A DNA stretch of 64,000 bases from Salinarimonas chemoclinalis (GTDB lineage Bacteria; Pseudomonadota; Alphaproteobacteria; Rhizobiales; Beijerinckiaceae). Under the pieces are notes generated by a model. The model did no database searches and was not told the DNA's origin. It saw only the letters and a program-made list of their open reading frames with translations. The stretch's first letter is position 1. Each line of letters opens with the position of its first letter. The translations under genes and the position numbers were made by a program. The DNA lies in contig NZ_JBGMWH010000004.1 of NCBI RefSeq assembly GCF_041514305.1, positions 186,001-250,000 of the forward strand. Reading direction: 5' to 3'. This document shows positions 9,455-17,804 of this stretch, one piece after another.

Positions 9455-9494
9455 TCGGGCGGCGCTCGCTCCTCCGTCTCCCTTCGTCATGCGC

Positions 9495-9532
9495 GACGCC
9501 GGGCCGGCCGCACCCTCCATCCGCCCGGCGTC
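9495..9532 (+). promoter_or_regulatory. Intra-operon hairpin between binding protein and permease genes
   Basis: Perfect 10-base inverted repeat: GACGCCGGGC (9495-9504) and GCCCGGCGTC (9523-9532) with an 18-base loop, lying in the 100-base gap between the binding protein stop and the permease start. By analogy with malE-malF, such a hairpin can protect the upstream message or partly stop transcription, giving more binding protein than permease. It lacks a clear U run, so full termination is not expected. Confidence 0.5.
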
Positions 9533-9554
9533 GCCCCCATTTTCCGGACCCGTC

Positions 9555-10496
9555 ATGACCGCAACCGCCCTCACCGGCACGGCCGGAACCGGCTCGTCCC
9601 TCGGCTCGGCTCTCGATCGCCGCTACGCGCTCCTCGGCCTCCTGCTGATCGCGCCGTCGGTGGTGATCTTCTGCATGGTGATCGTCTATCCGCTCGTCTC
9701 GGCGATCTACCTGAGCCTGTTCTCGATCTACACGCCGACGCTGCAGGGCGACTTCGTGGCGCTGGACAACTACGCCACGCTGATGGCGTCGGGCGAATTC
9801 TGGCGGTCCCTGCTCAACACGGTGATCTGGACCGTGTGCACGCTGACGCTGCAGGTCTTCTTCGGCATCGCGGTCGCGCTCGTGCTGCACCAGAACATGG
9901 TCTTCCGCGCGCTGGCCCGCAGCCTGATCCTGTTTCCCTATTTCGTTTCCACCGTGGTCGCGGTGCTGGTCTGGCGGTGGTTGTTCAACGACCTCTACGG
10001 CATCCTCAACCAAATGATGATGTGGGCCGGTATCATCGACATGCCGCTCGACTATCTCGGCTCGATGCCCAACGCGATGATCAGCGTCGTCGTCGTGGGC
10101 GCGTGGAAGTACTTCCCCTTCGTGGTCATCGCGGTGCTGGCGCGCCTCCAGACCATTCCCGAGCCGCTCTACGAGGCGGCGAAGATCGACGGGGCCGGAC
10201 CCGTCGCGCGCTTCTTCGACGTGACGCTCCCGCAATTGCGCGACGTGCTCGTCGTGATCGTGCTGCTCCGCGCGATCTGGGACTTCAAGGAGTTCGACCT
10301 GATCTTCCTCCTCACCGGCGGCGGCCCGCTGATCTCGACCCAGACGCTGCCGCTCATGGTCTACAAGGACGCGTTCGGGCTCAACGACATGGGCCGGGCC
10401 TCCGCGGTCGCCGTGACGATGATGATCGTGATGCTCGTCTTCATGATCGGGTACCTGCGCGTCACCGGGCGCGGGGAGAGGGAGGCGGGACGATGA
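9555..10496 (+). CDS. ABC transporter permease (MalF/UgpA type)
   Basis: 313 residues with about six membrane segments, starting with YALLGLLLIAPSVVIFCMV. The EAA loop that docks on the ATPase reads EAAKIDGAGPVARFFDVTLP in the fourth fifth of the protein. Start placed at ATG 9555, because an earlier in-frame ATG at 9489 lies inside the inter-gene hairpin and adds a non-family leader; the upstream start cannot be excluded. The stop overlaps the second permease start by 4 bases. Confidence 0.88.
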   Translation: MTATALTGTAGTGSSLGSALDRRYALLGLLLIAPSVVIFCMVIVYPLVSAIYLSLFSIYTPTLQGDFVALDNYATLMASGEFWRSLLNTVIWTVCTLTLQVFFGIAVALVLHQNMVFRALARSLILFPYFVSTVVAVLVWRWLFNDLYGILNQMMMWAGIIDMPLDYLGSMPNAMISVVVVGAWKYFPFVVIAVLARLQTIPEPLYEAAKIDGAGPVARFFDVTLPQLRDVLVVIVLLRAIWDFKEFDLIFLLTGGGPLISTQTLPLMVYKDAFGLNDMGRASAVAVTMMIVMLVFMIGYLRVTGRGEREAGR

Positions 10497-11323
10497 CCCG
10501 GATTCTCCGCCGCCTCGCCTGGAACGCCTTCGCGTGGGGCATCGTCCTCGTCGTCGCCTTCCCCCTCGTGTGGATGGTGATCACCTCGGTGAAGCCCCAG
10601 TTCGAGCTCTTCCGCATCCCGCCGACCTTCTGGCCGGGCTCGGTGACGTTCGAGCACTATTGGACGCTGCTCGAGCGCACGCCGTTCCTCACCTACATGC
10701 GCAACTCGCTCGTCATCGCCACGGTGACGACGGTGCTCGTCGTGACCGCCGCGACGCTCGCCGCGCATTCGCTGGTGCGCTTCCGCTATCCCGGACGCGA
10801 GCGGCTGGCGCAGCTGGTGCTGTTCACCTATCTCCTGCCCTCGGTCGTCCTGATCCTGCCGCTCTACCTGATGCTGGTCTGGATCGGCGTGGCGAACACG
10901 CTCTTCAGCCTCGTCATCGCCTACACGACCTTCTCGCTGCCCTACGCGATCTGGCTCCTGCGCTCCTTCATGCAGGGCATCCCGGACGACCTCGAATCCG
11001 CCGCGCTGGTGGACGGTGCGACGCGCATGGGCGCCTTCGTCGACGTGATCCTGCCGCAGGCGCTGCCGGGGATCATCTCGACCTCGCTGTTCACCTTCAT
11101 CCTCGCGTGGAACGAGTATCTCTTCGCGCTCGTCCTCGTGAACACGGACGCGGCGCGCCCGCTGACGACGGGCGTGATGAACATGCTCGTGTCCTCCTTC
11201 AACATCGAATGGTCGCTGCTCATGGCCGCCTCGGTCATGATGAGCATCCCCCTGATCGTCATCTTCGCCTTCCTCCAGCGCTACCTCACCCGCGGCTTCG
11301 GCGCGGGCGGGGTGAAGGGCTGA
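10493..11323 (+). CDS. ABC transporter permease (MalG/UgpE type)
   Basis: 276 residues, about six membrane segments. The first is WGIVLVVAFPLVWMVITSVK, the usual MalG-type N-terminus, followed by the periplasmic NYWTLLE-like segment (HYWTLLERTPF). The EAA loop is ESAALVDGATRMGAFVDVILP. It forms the membrane channel with the preceding permease, powered by the ATPase downstream. Translation is coupled to the preceding gene. Confidence 0.9.
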   Translation: MTRILRRLAWNAFAWGIVLVVAFPLVWMVITSVKPQFELFRIPPTFWPGSVTFEHYWTLLERTPFLTYMRNSLVIATVTTVLVVTAATLAAHSLVRFRYPGRERLAQLVLFTYLLPSVVLILPLYLMLVWIGVANTLFSLVIAYTTFSLPYAIWLLRSFMQGIPDDLESAALVDGATRMGAFVDVILPQALPGIISTSLFTFILAWNEYLFALVLVNTDAARPLTTGVMNMLVSSFNIEWSLLMAASVMMSIPLIVIFAFLQRYLTRGFGAGGVKG

Positions 11324-11366
11324 CGACGGCGTACGCACCAGAAGAAGAATTGGAAGGGTCGGCTTC

Positions 11367-12467
11367 ATGGCGCAGGTGCGCTTCGACAAGGTCCGCAAGG
11401 CGTTCGGTGCCGCGGTCGCGGTGGAGGGGCTCGATCTCGTGATCGAGGACGGCGCCTTCGTCAGCCTGCTCGGGCCCTCGGGCTGCGGCAAGACGACGAC
11501 GCTGCGCATGCTCGCGGGCCTCGAGTTCCCCACGAGCGGGACGATCACGATCGGCGACCGCGTCGTCAACGACGTGGCGCCGGGCAAGCGCGACATCGCC
11601 ATGGTGTTCCAGTCCTACGCGCTCTACCCGCACATGACGGTGGGCGAGAACATCGCCTATCCGCTGAAGAAGCACGGCGTGGCGAAGCACGAGCGCGAGG
11701 AGAAGGTCGCCCAGGTCGCGCGCACGCTCCAGCTCGAGCACCTCCTCGCGCGCAAGCCCCGCCAGCTGTCGGGCGGTCAGCAGCAGCGCGTCGCGCTCGG
11801 GCGGGCGCTGGTGCGCGATCCCCAGGTCTTCCTGCTCGACGAGCCGCTCTCCAACCTCGATGCGAAGTTGCGCGCGCACATGCGCGCCGAGCTGATCGAG
11901 CTGCACAGGCGGGTGGGACGAACCTTCGTCTACGTCACGCACGACCAGCTCGAGGCGATGACCATGTCCGACGAGATCGCGGTCATGCGCGACGGCGTGC
12001 TGCAGCAATACGCCCCGCCCAAGGAGGTCTACGACCGCCCGGCGAACATGTTCGTCGCGGGCTTCATCGGCACACCGCCGATGAACTTCCTCTCCGGCGA
12101 GATGACGGGCGAGCCCGGCCGCGCCGCCTTCCGCTGCGCGGGCACGGACCTGCCGGTCTCGCTGGAGGACGGCGCCCTGCCCGAGCGCAAGGTCGCGCTC
12201 GGCGTGCGCCCCGAGGACGTGACCCTCGGCGAGGGGCCCTTCGTCGGCACGGTGCGCATCGTCGAGCCGACGGGGCACGAGACCATCGTCGTCGTCGAGA
12301 GCCCCGCCGGCTCCCTCGTCACCCGCGCCGGCGCCGACGTCGCGCTGGCGATCGGCGAGCGCGTCCCCTTCGACCTCAGGGCCGAGCGCCTGCACCTGTT
12401 CTGCGCCGCGAGCGAGGCACGCCTTCCCGCGACCTTCGGGCGCGCGGGCGCCCCCGCGGCCGCCTGA
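11367..12467 (+). CDS. ABC transporter ATP-binding protein (MalK/UgpC type)
   Basis: 366 residues, typical MalK-family length. Walker A GPSGCGKTT at 36-44, signature LSGGQQQR near 134, Walker B VFLLDEP followed by LSNLDAKLR, and the switch histidine in YVTHDQ. The C-terminal third has the regulatory TOBE-like domain (LGVRPEDVTLGEG). Start behind GGAAGGG. It energises the two permeases just upstream; the order binding protein, two permeases, ATPase is standard. Confidence 0.92.
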   Translation: MAQVRFDKVRKAFGAAVAVEGLDLVIEDGAFVSLLGPSGCGKTTTLRMLAGLEFPTSGTITIGDRVVNDVAPGKRDIAMVFQSYALYPHMTVGENIAYPLKKHGVAKHEREEKVAQVARTLQLEHLLARKPRQLSGGQQQRVALGRALVRDPQVFLLDEPLSNLDAKLRAHMRAELIELHRRVGRTFVYVTHDQLEAMTMSDEIAVMRDGVLQQYAPPKEVYDRPANMFVAGFIGTPPMNFLSGEMTGEPGRAAFRCAGTDLPVSLEDGALPERKVALGVRPEDVTLGEGPFVGTVRIVEPTGHETIVVVESPAGSLVTRAGADVALAIGERVPFDLRAERLHLFCAASEARLPATFGRAGAPAAA

Positions 12468-12485
12468 TCACCAACGGAGCCCACG

Positions 12486-13892
12486 ATGGCACGCCCCCTC
12501 AACATCGACGCCGCAGCCCTCGACCGCGCCTACGTCCTCCACCCCTTCACCAATCTCGAGGACCACGCCCGCACGGGCGGGCCGATGATGGTGAAGGGCA
12601 AGGGCATCACGCTCACCGACGCGACCGGCCGCACCTATCTCGACGCGATGGCGGGGCTGTGGTGCGTCAACGTCGGCTACGGCCGCGCCGAGATCGCCGA
12701 CGCCATCCGCGAGCAGGCGGTGACGCTGCCCTACTACCACGGCTTCTCGTCGATGAGCACGGACACGCCGGCGATCCTCGCCGCGCGCATCGTCGAGGCG
12801 GCGCCCGAGGGCATGGCGCGGGTGTTCTTCGGCTCGTCGGGATCGGACGCCAACGACACGCAGGTCAAGCTCGTCTGGTACTACAACGCCGCGCGCGGGA
12901 AGCCGGGCAAGCGCAAGATCATCGCCAGGAACCGCGGCTATCACGGCGTGACGCTGGCCTCCGCGAGCCTCACCGGGCTCGAGGGCCTGCACAAGGGCTT
13001 CGGCATCCCGCTGGACTTCGCCCGCCACGTGCGCGCCCCCCACCGCCTGTGGGAGGCCGAGCCCGGCATGAGCGACGCGGACTTCGTCGCGCGCCTCGCG
13101 CGCGAGCTCGAGGACATGATCCTCGCGGAAGGGCCCGACACGGTCGGCGCCTTCATCGCCGAGCCGATCCAGGGCGCCGGCGGCGTCATCGTGCCACCGC
13201 CGGGCTACTTCCCGGCGATCCAGGAGGTGCTGCGCCGCCACGACGTGCTCCTCATCGTCGACGAGGTGATCTGCGGCTTCGGGCGGCTCGGCACCATGTT
13301 CGGGTCGGAGGTCTACGGCATCGAGCCCGACCTGATGACGATCGCCAAGGGCGTCACCTCCGCCTACGTGCCGCTCTCGGGCTGCGTCGTCTCGCAGAAG
13401 GTCTACGAGGTGATCGCGGGGGCCGGGCGCACGCACGGGCCCTTCGGCCACGGCTACACCTACACCGCCCACCCGCTCGCCGCCGCGGCGGCGCTCGCCA
13501 ACCTCGACATCATCGAGAACGAGAACCTCATCGCCGCCGCCGCCGAGCGCGGCGCAGAGATGCGCGCGGCGCTGGCCGACGCCTTCGGCGACCATCCGCT
13601 CGTGGGCGAGGTGCGTGGCGAGGGCCTCGTCGCCGCCGTCGAGCTGGTGGCGCGGCGCGAGCCGGCGACGCGGTTCGACCCGGCGCTCAAGGTCGCGCCG
13701 CGCGTGATCAAGGCGGCGCTCGCGCGCGGGCTCATCTCGCGCGCGCTGCCGTCCTCCGACACGCTCGCCTTCTCGCCGCCCTTCGTCGTCACCTCCGCCG
13801 AGATCGCCGAGATCGTGGGCCGCGCCCGCGAGGCGCTCGACGAGGTGACGGACGCGCTCGCCGCCGAGGGCGCGCTCGCGCGCGCCTCCTGA
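12486..13892 (+). CDS. Class III (omega) aminotransferase
   Basis: 468 residues, PLP fold-type I. Schiff-base lysine K288 in TIAKGVTSAY, cofactor aspartate D259 in LLIVDEVICGFGR, and the GSSGSDAND phosphate-binding loop at 117-124. The length, NLEDHARTGGPMM start and YTYTAHPLAAAAA segment match the large beta-alanine/taurine/putrescine-pyruvate type transaminases, which move a terminal or primary amine to pyruvate. Sitting directly after an importer it probably acts on the imported amine or on a breakdown product; which one is not known. Start behind ACGGAG. Confidence 0.88.
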   Translation: MARPLNIDAAALDRAYVLHPFTNLEDHARTGGPMMVKGKGITLTDATGRTYLDAMAGLWCVNVGYGRAEIADAIREQAVTLPYYHGFSSMSTDTPAILAARIVEAAPEGMARVFFGSSGSDANDTQVKLVWYYNAARGKPGKRKIIARNRGYHGVTLASASLTGLEGLHKGFGIPLDFARHVRAPHRLWEAEPGMSDADFVARLARELEDMILAEGPDTVGAFIAEPIQGAGGVIVPPPGYFPAIQEVLRRHDVLLIVDEVICGFGRLGTMFGSEVYGIEPDLMTIAKGVTSAYVPLSGCVVSQKVYEVIAGAGRTHGPFGHGYTYTAHPLAAAAALANLDIIENENLIAAAAERGAEMRAALADAFGDHPLVGEVRGEGLVAAVELVARREPATRFDPALKVAPRVIKAALARGLISRALPSSDTLAFSPPFVVTSAEIAEIVGRAREALDEVTDALAAEGALARAS

Positions 13893-13930
13893 CACCCGAA
13901 ACGGACCCTCCTTCCCAGGAACCAACCCCG

Positions 13931-14833
13931 ATGAACAGGGACAGCGTGACGTGGTCCGGCCCGATGCCGGCTCTGACCACACCCTTCGACGACACCGGCG
14001 CCATCGACACGGCGGCGCTGCGCGCCAACATCGACCATCTCCTCGCCGCCGGCGCCACGGGCGTCGTCGCCTGCGGCTGCACCGGCGAGTTCTGGGCGCT
14101 CTCGCATGCCGAGCGCAAGGCGCTCTACGCGGACGCGGTGAAGGCGGTCGCCGGGCGCGGCACCTGCATCGTCGGCACGGGCGCGGTGACCGCCCACGAG
14201 ACGATCGACCTCGCCCGCGCCGCGAAGGCGGCGGGTGCGGACGGCGTGCTCGTGCTGCCGCCCTACTTCGTCAAGCTCTCGGACGACGAGATCTACGCGC
14301 ATTTCGCCGAGGTCTCGGCGGCGGTCGACCTGCCGATCATGGTCTACAACATCCCCGGCAACGCCGTGAACGCGGTCTCGCCCGCGCTCGCCGCGCGCCT
14401 CGCGAAGCTCGACACGGTGGTCGCCATCAAGGAGAGCTCGGGGGACTGGAACAATTTCTACGCCACGATGCTCGCCGTGAAGGACGACATCCGCGTCTTC
14501 TGCGGGCCGTCCTCGGTCTACGGCGCGCCCGCGGTGATGCTCGGCGCGGACGGGACGATCGACTGCTTCCCCAACGTCTGGGACGGCTGCCTCGACCTCT
14601 TCCACGCCGCGCTGGAGCGCCGCTCGGAGACCGCCGAGGCGCTCCAGGCCACGGGCCGGCGCCTCACCGACCTGTTCGTGTCGGAGGGCCGCACGCTCTA
14701 CCCCGCGACCAAGGCGGCGATGGACATGCTCGGCCGCCCCGGCGGCGGGCGTCCGCGCCAGCCGCTGCGCGCGCTCGAGGGCGCGCCGCTCGAGGGCCTG
14801 CGCCGCGGCCTGGCCGACCTCGGACTGCTGTGA
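13931..14833 (+). CDS. DapA-family (dihydrodipicolinate synthase/N-acetylneuraminate lyase) protein
   Basis: 300 residues, class I aldolase (beta/alpha)8 barrel. Schiff-base lysine K167 in VAIKESSGD, tyrosine Y139 in MVYNIPG, and GCTGEF near 49-54 in place of GTTGE. Members carry out aldol cleavage, dehydration or deamination of 2-oxo acids. True lysine biosynthesis is unlikely because the gene sits in a catabolic operon and a second family member is encoded at 21448. A retro-aldol or dehydratase step on a keto acid made by the aminotransferase upstream would fit. Confidence 0.82.
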   Translation: MNRDSVTWSGPMPALTTPFDDTGAIDTAALRANIDHLLAAGATGVVACGCTGEFWALSHAERKALYADAVKAVAGRGTCIVGTGAVTAHETIDLARAAKAAGADGVLVLPPYFVKLSDDEIYAHFAEVSAAVDLPIMVYNIPGNAVNAVSPALAARLAKLDTVVAIKESSGDWNNFYATMLAVKDDIRVFCGPSSVYGAPAVMLGADGTIDCFPNVWDGCLDLFHAALERRSETAEALQATGRRLTDLFVSEGRTLYPATKAAMDMLGRPGGGRPRQPLRALEGAPLEGLRRGLADLGLL

Positions 14834-14858
14834 CGTTTACGAGAGAAGGAAGAAAACG

Positions 14859-15641
14859 ATGGATCTGGGGATCGCGGGGAGGCGCGCCATCGTGTGCGCG
14901 GCGAGCCAGGGGCTGGGGCGCGCGTGCGCGGAGTCGCTGGCGCGCGAGGGGGTGAACCTCGTTCTGAACGCGCGGCGGGAGGGCCCGTTGGCACAGGCCG
15001 CCGAAGAGATCCGTGCGGCGCACGGCGTCGAGGTCGAGATCGTCCCCGGCGACCTCAACGAGGCGCGCGACCGCGACCGGCTGCTGGCCGCCTGCCCGGC
15101 GCCGGACATCCTCGTGTGCAACCCCGGCATCCGCCAAGTCCCCGGCGACTTCCGTACCTGGTCGCGCGAGGACTGGCTGTGGTGGTGGGACGGGCACTTC
15201 CACGCGATGATCGACCTGATCACCCGCACGACGCCCGGAATGGCCGAGCGCAGGTTCGGCCGCGTCGTCTCGATCACGGTGAGCTTCATCAAGTTCCCGC
15301 AGGTGGGATTCGCCCACAGCCACGCCGCGCGGCTCGCGCTCTCGGGCGCGATCGCCTCGATGGTGCGCGAGCTGATCCCGCACAACGTCGTCATCAACTC
15401 GGTGGCGCCGGGCCTCTTCGACACCGAGGCGCTGCACACGAACCTGCACGGCCACGCCGAGCGCGGCAACACGACCTACGAGGCGATCGTCGCGGACCGC
15501 AAGAAGACCTGCCCGGCCGGGCGCTTCGCCGACCCGTCGGAATGCGGCGACCTCGTCGCCTTCCTGTGCGGGGAGAAGGCCGGGTTCATCACCGGGCAGA
15601 ACATCGTCAACGACGGCGGCGTCTACCAGGGGCTGTTCTAA
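14859..15641 (+). CDS. Divergent short-chain dehydrogenase without the canonical Tyr/Lys pair
   Basis: 260 residues, SDR Rossmann fold with a cofactor loop AASQGLGRA (14-22). The serine of the catalytic set is present (S138 in VVSIT), but the expected YxxxK is absent: the region reads GFAHSHAARLAL, with no tyrosine or lysine. The usual NAG motif is also changed to CNPG (87-90). The C-terminus (GFITGQNIVNDGG) is standard. It either uses other residues, as some divergent SDRs do, or is not a dehydrogenase. Its stop shares a base with the next SDR, so the two may form a functional pair. Confidence 0.8.
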   Translation: MDLGIAGRRAIVCAASQGLGRACAESLAREGVNLVLNARREGPLAQAAEEIRAAHGVEVEIVPGDLNEARDRDRLLAACPAPDILVCNPGIRQVPGDFRTWSREDWLWWWDGHFHAMIDLITRTTPGMAERRFGRVVSITVSFIKFPQVGFAHSHAARLALSGAIASMVRELIPHNVVINSVAPGLFDTEALHTNLHGHAERGNTTYEAIVADRKKTCPAGRFADPSECGDLVAFLCGEKAGFITGQNIVNDGGVYQGLF

Positions 15642-16375
15642 TGGCGGGTCCGCCGCTCCTCCCGGCCGCGGGTCGCGTCGTCGCGATCTCCGGCGCCTCC
15701 CGTGGGCTCGGCCGCGCCGTCGCGGAGCGCCTGCACGCCGACGGCTGGGCGCTTTCGCTGGGCGTGCGCGAGCCGGACGGGCTCGTCGCGCGGCTCGGCT
15801 TCGACGAGGCGCGGGTGAGCGCGCACCGCTACGACGCCACCGATCGCGCGAGCGCGGGCGCCTGGATCGAGGCGACGCTCGCCCGCCACGGCCGCCTCGA
15901 CGCCCTGGTCAACAACGCCGGCATCTTCCGCGCCGGCTCGGTCGAGACCAGCGACGAGGACGACCTCGACGCGATGTGGGAGGTCAACGTCAAGGGCCCC
16001 TGGCGCGTCACCCGCGCGGCGCTCCCGGCGCTGCGGGCGAGCGGCGACGGGCGCGTCGTCAACATCGCCTCGACCGACGGCAAGCGGGTGCGCGACCACA
16101 CCGCCTCGCTCGGCTACGTGATGTCGAAGCACGCGCTGGTCGCGCTCTCGCACGCGACGAAGCACGCCGGCTGGCTGGAGGGCGTGCGCGTCACGGCGCT
16201 CTGCCCCGGCGCCATCGAGACCGAGCTGATCGCCTCCGTGCCCGGCGCGACGCCCGCCGGCAACCGCCTCGACCCGCAGACCGTGGCCGAGACGGTCGCG
16301 CTCCTCGTGCGCCTGCCCGCCGCCGCCACCGTCTCCGAGCTCGTCCTCAACACGCGTCTCGAATCGACCCTCTAG
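15641..16375 (+). CDS. Short-chain dehydrogenase/reductase
   Basis: 244 residues. Classical SDR: cofactor loop SGASRGLGRA near 19-28, NNAG in LDALVNNAGIF, catalytic serine in VVNIAST and YxxxK in GYVMSKHAL. It would reduce or oxidise a carbonyl/alcohol with NAD(P). The last few residues lack the usual GQ-vDGG ending and read VSELVLNTRLEST, as in NAD(P)-dependent aldehyde/benzil reductase-like SDRs. It overlaps the preceding SDR stop by one base and is followed after 15 bases by the TIM-barrel gene. Confidence 0.85.
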   Translation: MAGPPLLPAAGRVVAISGASRGLGRAVAERLHADGWALSLGVREPDGLVARLGFDEARVSAHRYDATDRASAGAWIEATLARHGRLDALVNNAGIFRAGSVETSDEDDLDAMWEVNVKGPWRVTRAALPALRASGDGRVVNIASTDGKRVRDHTASLGYVMSKHALVALSHATKHAGWLEGVRVTALCPGAIETELIASVPGATPAGNRLDPQTVAETVALLVRLPAAATVSELVLNTRLESTL

Positions 16376-16390
16376 ACCGGGAGCATCGTC

Positions 16391-17236
16391 ATGTCCGACC
16401 TGCGCGTCGCCGCCTCGACCTTCCCCTTCCTCTACTCGCATTCCGGGCTCGATGCCCTGAAGCACCTCGCCTCGCAGGGCTACTCGTCCTTCGAGCTGAT
16501 GATCTTCCCGCCCCATTGCTGGCCGGCGACGATGACGCTCGCCGAGCGCCGCGCCATGCGCGACTGGCTCTCCGACAACGGGCATCGGGTGACGAGCTTC
16601 TGCTACCCGCTCCTCGACAACAACCCGAACTCCGTCTGCCCGATCATGCGGCGCTACACGCTCGACCGCTACAAGGAGGCGATCGCCTTCTCCGCGGAGC
16701 TCGGCTGCCCCTGGGTCGTCGCGATCCCCGGCCCGGTGAACTCGCTCATCAACCCGCCGACGCCCTGGATGCGGGAGTGGTTCGTCGAGGGCATGAAGGA
16801 GCTCGTCGCCTTCGCGAAGGGCTCGGGCGTCGAACTCATCCTCGAGAACGTGCCCTTCACCTTCCTCCCCACCGCGCAGGACATGCTCGACGTCGCGAAC
16901 GAGATCGACCCGTCGATCGGCATCAATTTCGACGTCTGCAACTCCGCCTACATCAAGGAGGACGTCGTGGGCGCGATCCGGATGCTGGGGAGCCGCATCA
17001 AGAACGTGCATATCTCGGACACGACCTTCGCCGACTTCAAGCACGATCGGCTGGGCACCGGCATCGTCGAGCCCGCGCCCGCCGCCGCCGCCCTGAAGGA
17101 GATCGGCTACGAGGGCATGACCGTGCTCGAGATCATCACGGACGCGACGCAGCCGGGCGTGGATCCGGACGGCGATCTCGCCGCGAGCCACGCGATCCTG
17201 GCGCAGAGCGGCTGGGAGCCCCCGCCGCGGCGCTGA
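16391..17236 (+). CDS. Sugar phosphate isomerase/epimerase-like TIM-barrel protein (AP endonuclease 2 family)
   Basis: 281 residues. Xylose-isomerase-like barrel features: AASTFPFLYSHSGLDALKHLASQG start, metal-ligand candidates E in LILENVPF, D in GINFDVCN, H and D in NVHISDT, and E in MTVLEII. Family members isomerise or epimerise sugars or inositols, or cleave keto acids, with a divalent metal. Its place between SDR and TRAP transporter genes suggests the imported or processed molecule has a carbohydrate-like or polyhydroxy part. Exact reaction unknown. Confidence 0.82.
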   Translation: MSDLRVAASTFPFLYSHSGLDALKHLASQGYSSFELMIFPPHCWPATMTLAERRAMRDWLSDNGHRVTSFCYPLLDNNPNSVCPIMRRYTLDRYKEAIAFSAELGCPWVVAIPGPVNSLINPPTPWMREWFVEGMKELVAFAKGSGVELILENVPFTFLPTAQDMLDVANEIDPSIGINFDVCNSAYIKEDVVGAIRMLGSRIKNVHISDTTFADFKHDRLGTGIVEPAPAAAALKEIGYEGMTVLEIITDATQPGVDPDGDLAASHAILAQSGWEPPPRR

Positions 17237-17270
17237 TCGCGCAGCGGCGGCTCGAAAGGGAGACGGCGCG

Positions 17271-17798
17271 ATGAGGACGGTCCTCGCAGCCATCGATCGG
17301 CTCAACATCGTGCTGACGCTCGTCGTCGGCGGGCTCCTCGCCGTCACGGCGGGGGCCGTCCTCTACCAGGTGATCGTGCGCTTCGTGCTCACGGCGGCGG
17401 GGATCAACGTCTCCGCCCCGTGGACGGAGGAGCTCGCGCGCTACACGCTGATCTGGATGGTCTTCCTCGGCGCCGGCGTCGGCTGCCGGCGGGCGCAGAT
17501 GATCGCGCTCGAGTTCCTCGTGCGCCGCATGCCCGCGCGGATCGGCGTGCCGATCCGCTACGCCACGATCGCGCTCTCGGTCGCCTTCTTCGGGCTCCTC
17601 TTCTGGATCGGCCTGCCCTTCGTCGAGCTGGGCCGCACCGAGACGAGCCCGGTGATGAACCTCGAGAAGAGCGTCGTCTACTGGGCGCTGCCCGTGGGCG
17701 CGGCGCTGATGATCCTCAACTCGCTCGCCCTCGTCGTCGATTGCGCCCTCGAGGGCCGCGACATCCGCTTCGCGGCGGACGGGCCGGCGGCGGACTGA
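17271..17798 (+). CDS. TRAP transporter small membrane subunit (DctQ)
   Basis: 175 residues with four hydrophobic segments and the DctQ signature region APWTEELARYTLIWMVFLGAGVGCRR. It pairs with the DctM subunit just downstream to import carboxylate-type solutes with a sodium or proton gradient. ATG start behind AAAGGGAG. Continues the same + strand run as the ABC transporter upstream. Confidence 0.9.
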   Translation: MRTVLAAIDRLNIVLTLVVGGLLAVTAGAVLYQVIVRFVLTAAGINVSAPWTEELARYTLIWMVFLGAGVGCRRAQMIALEFLVRRMPARIGVPIRYATIALSVAFFGLLFWIGLPFVELGRTETSPVMNLEKSVVYWALPVGAALMILNSLALVVDCALEGRDIRFAADGPAAD

Positions 17799-17804
17799 AC
17801 CGAC

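Noticed and set aside
13931..14833. Lysine-biosynthesis dapA
   Set aside because: The DapA fold is there, but the gene lies in a catabolic operon and a second family member is present at 21448, so a catabolic lyase role is more likely.
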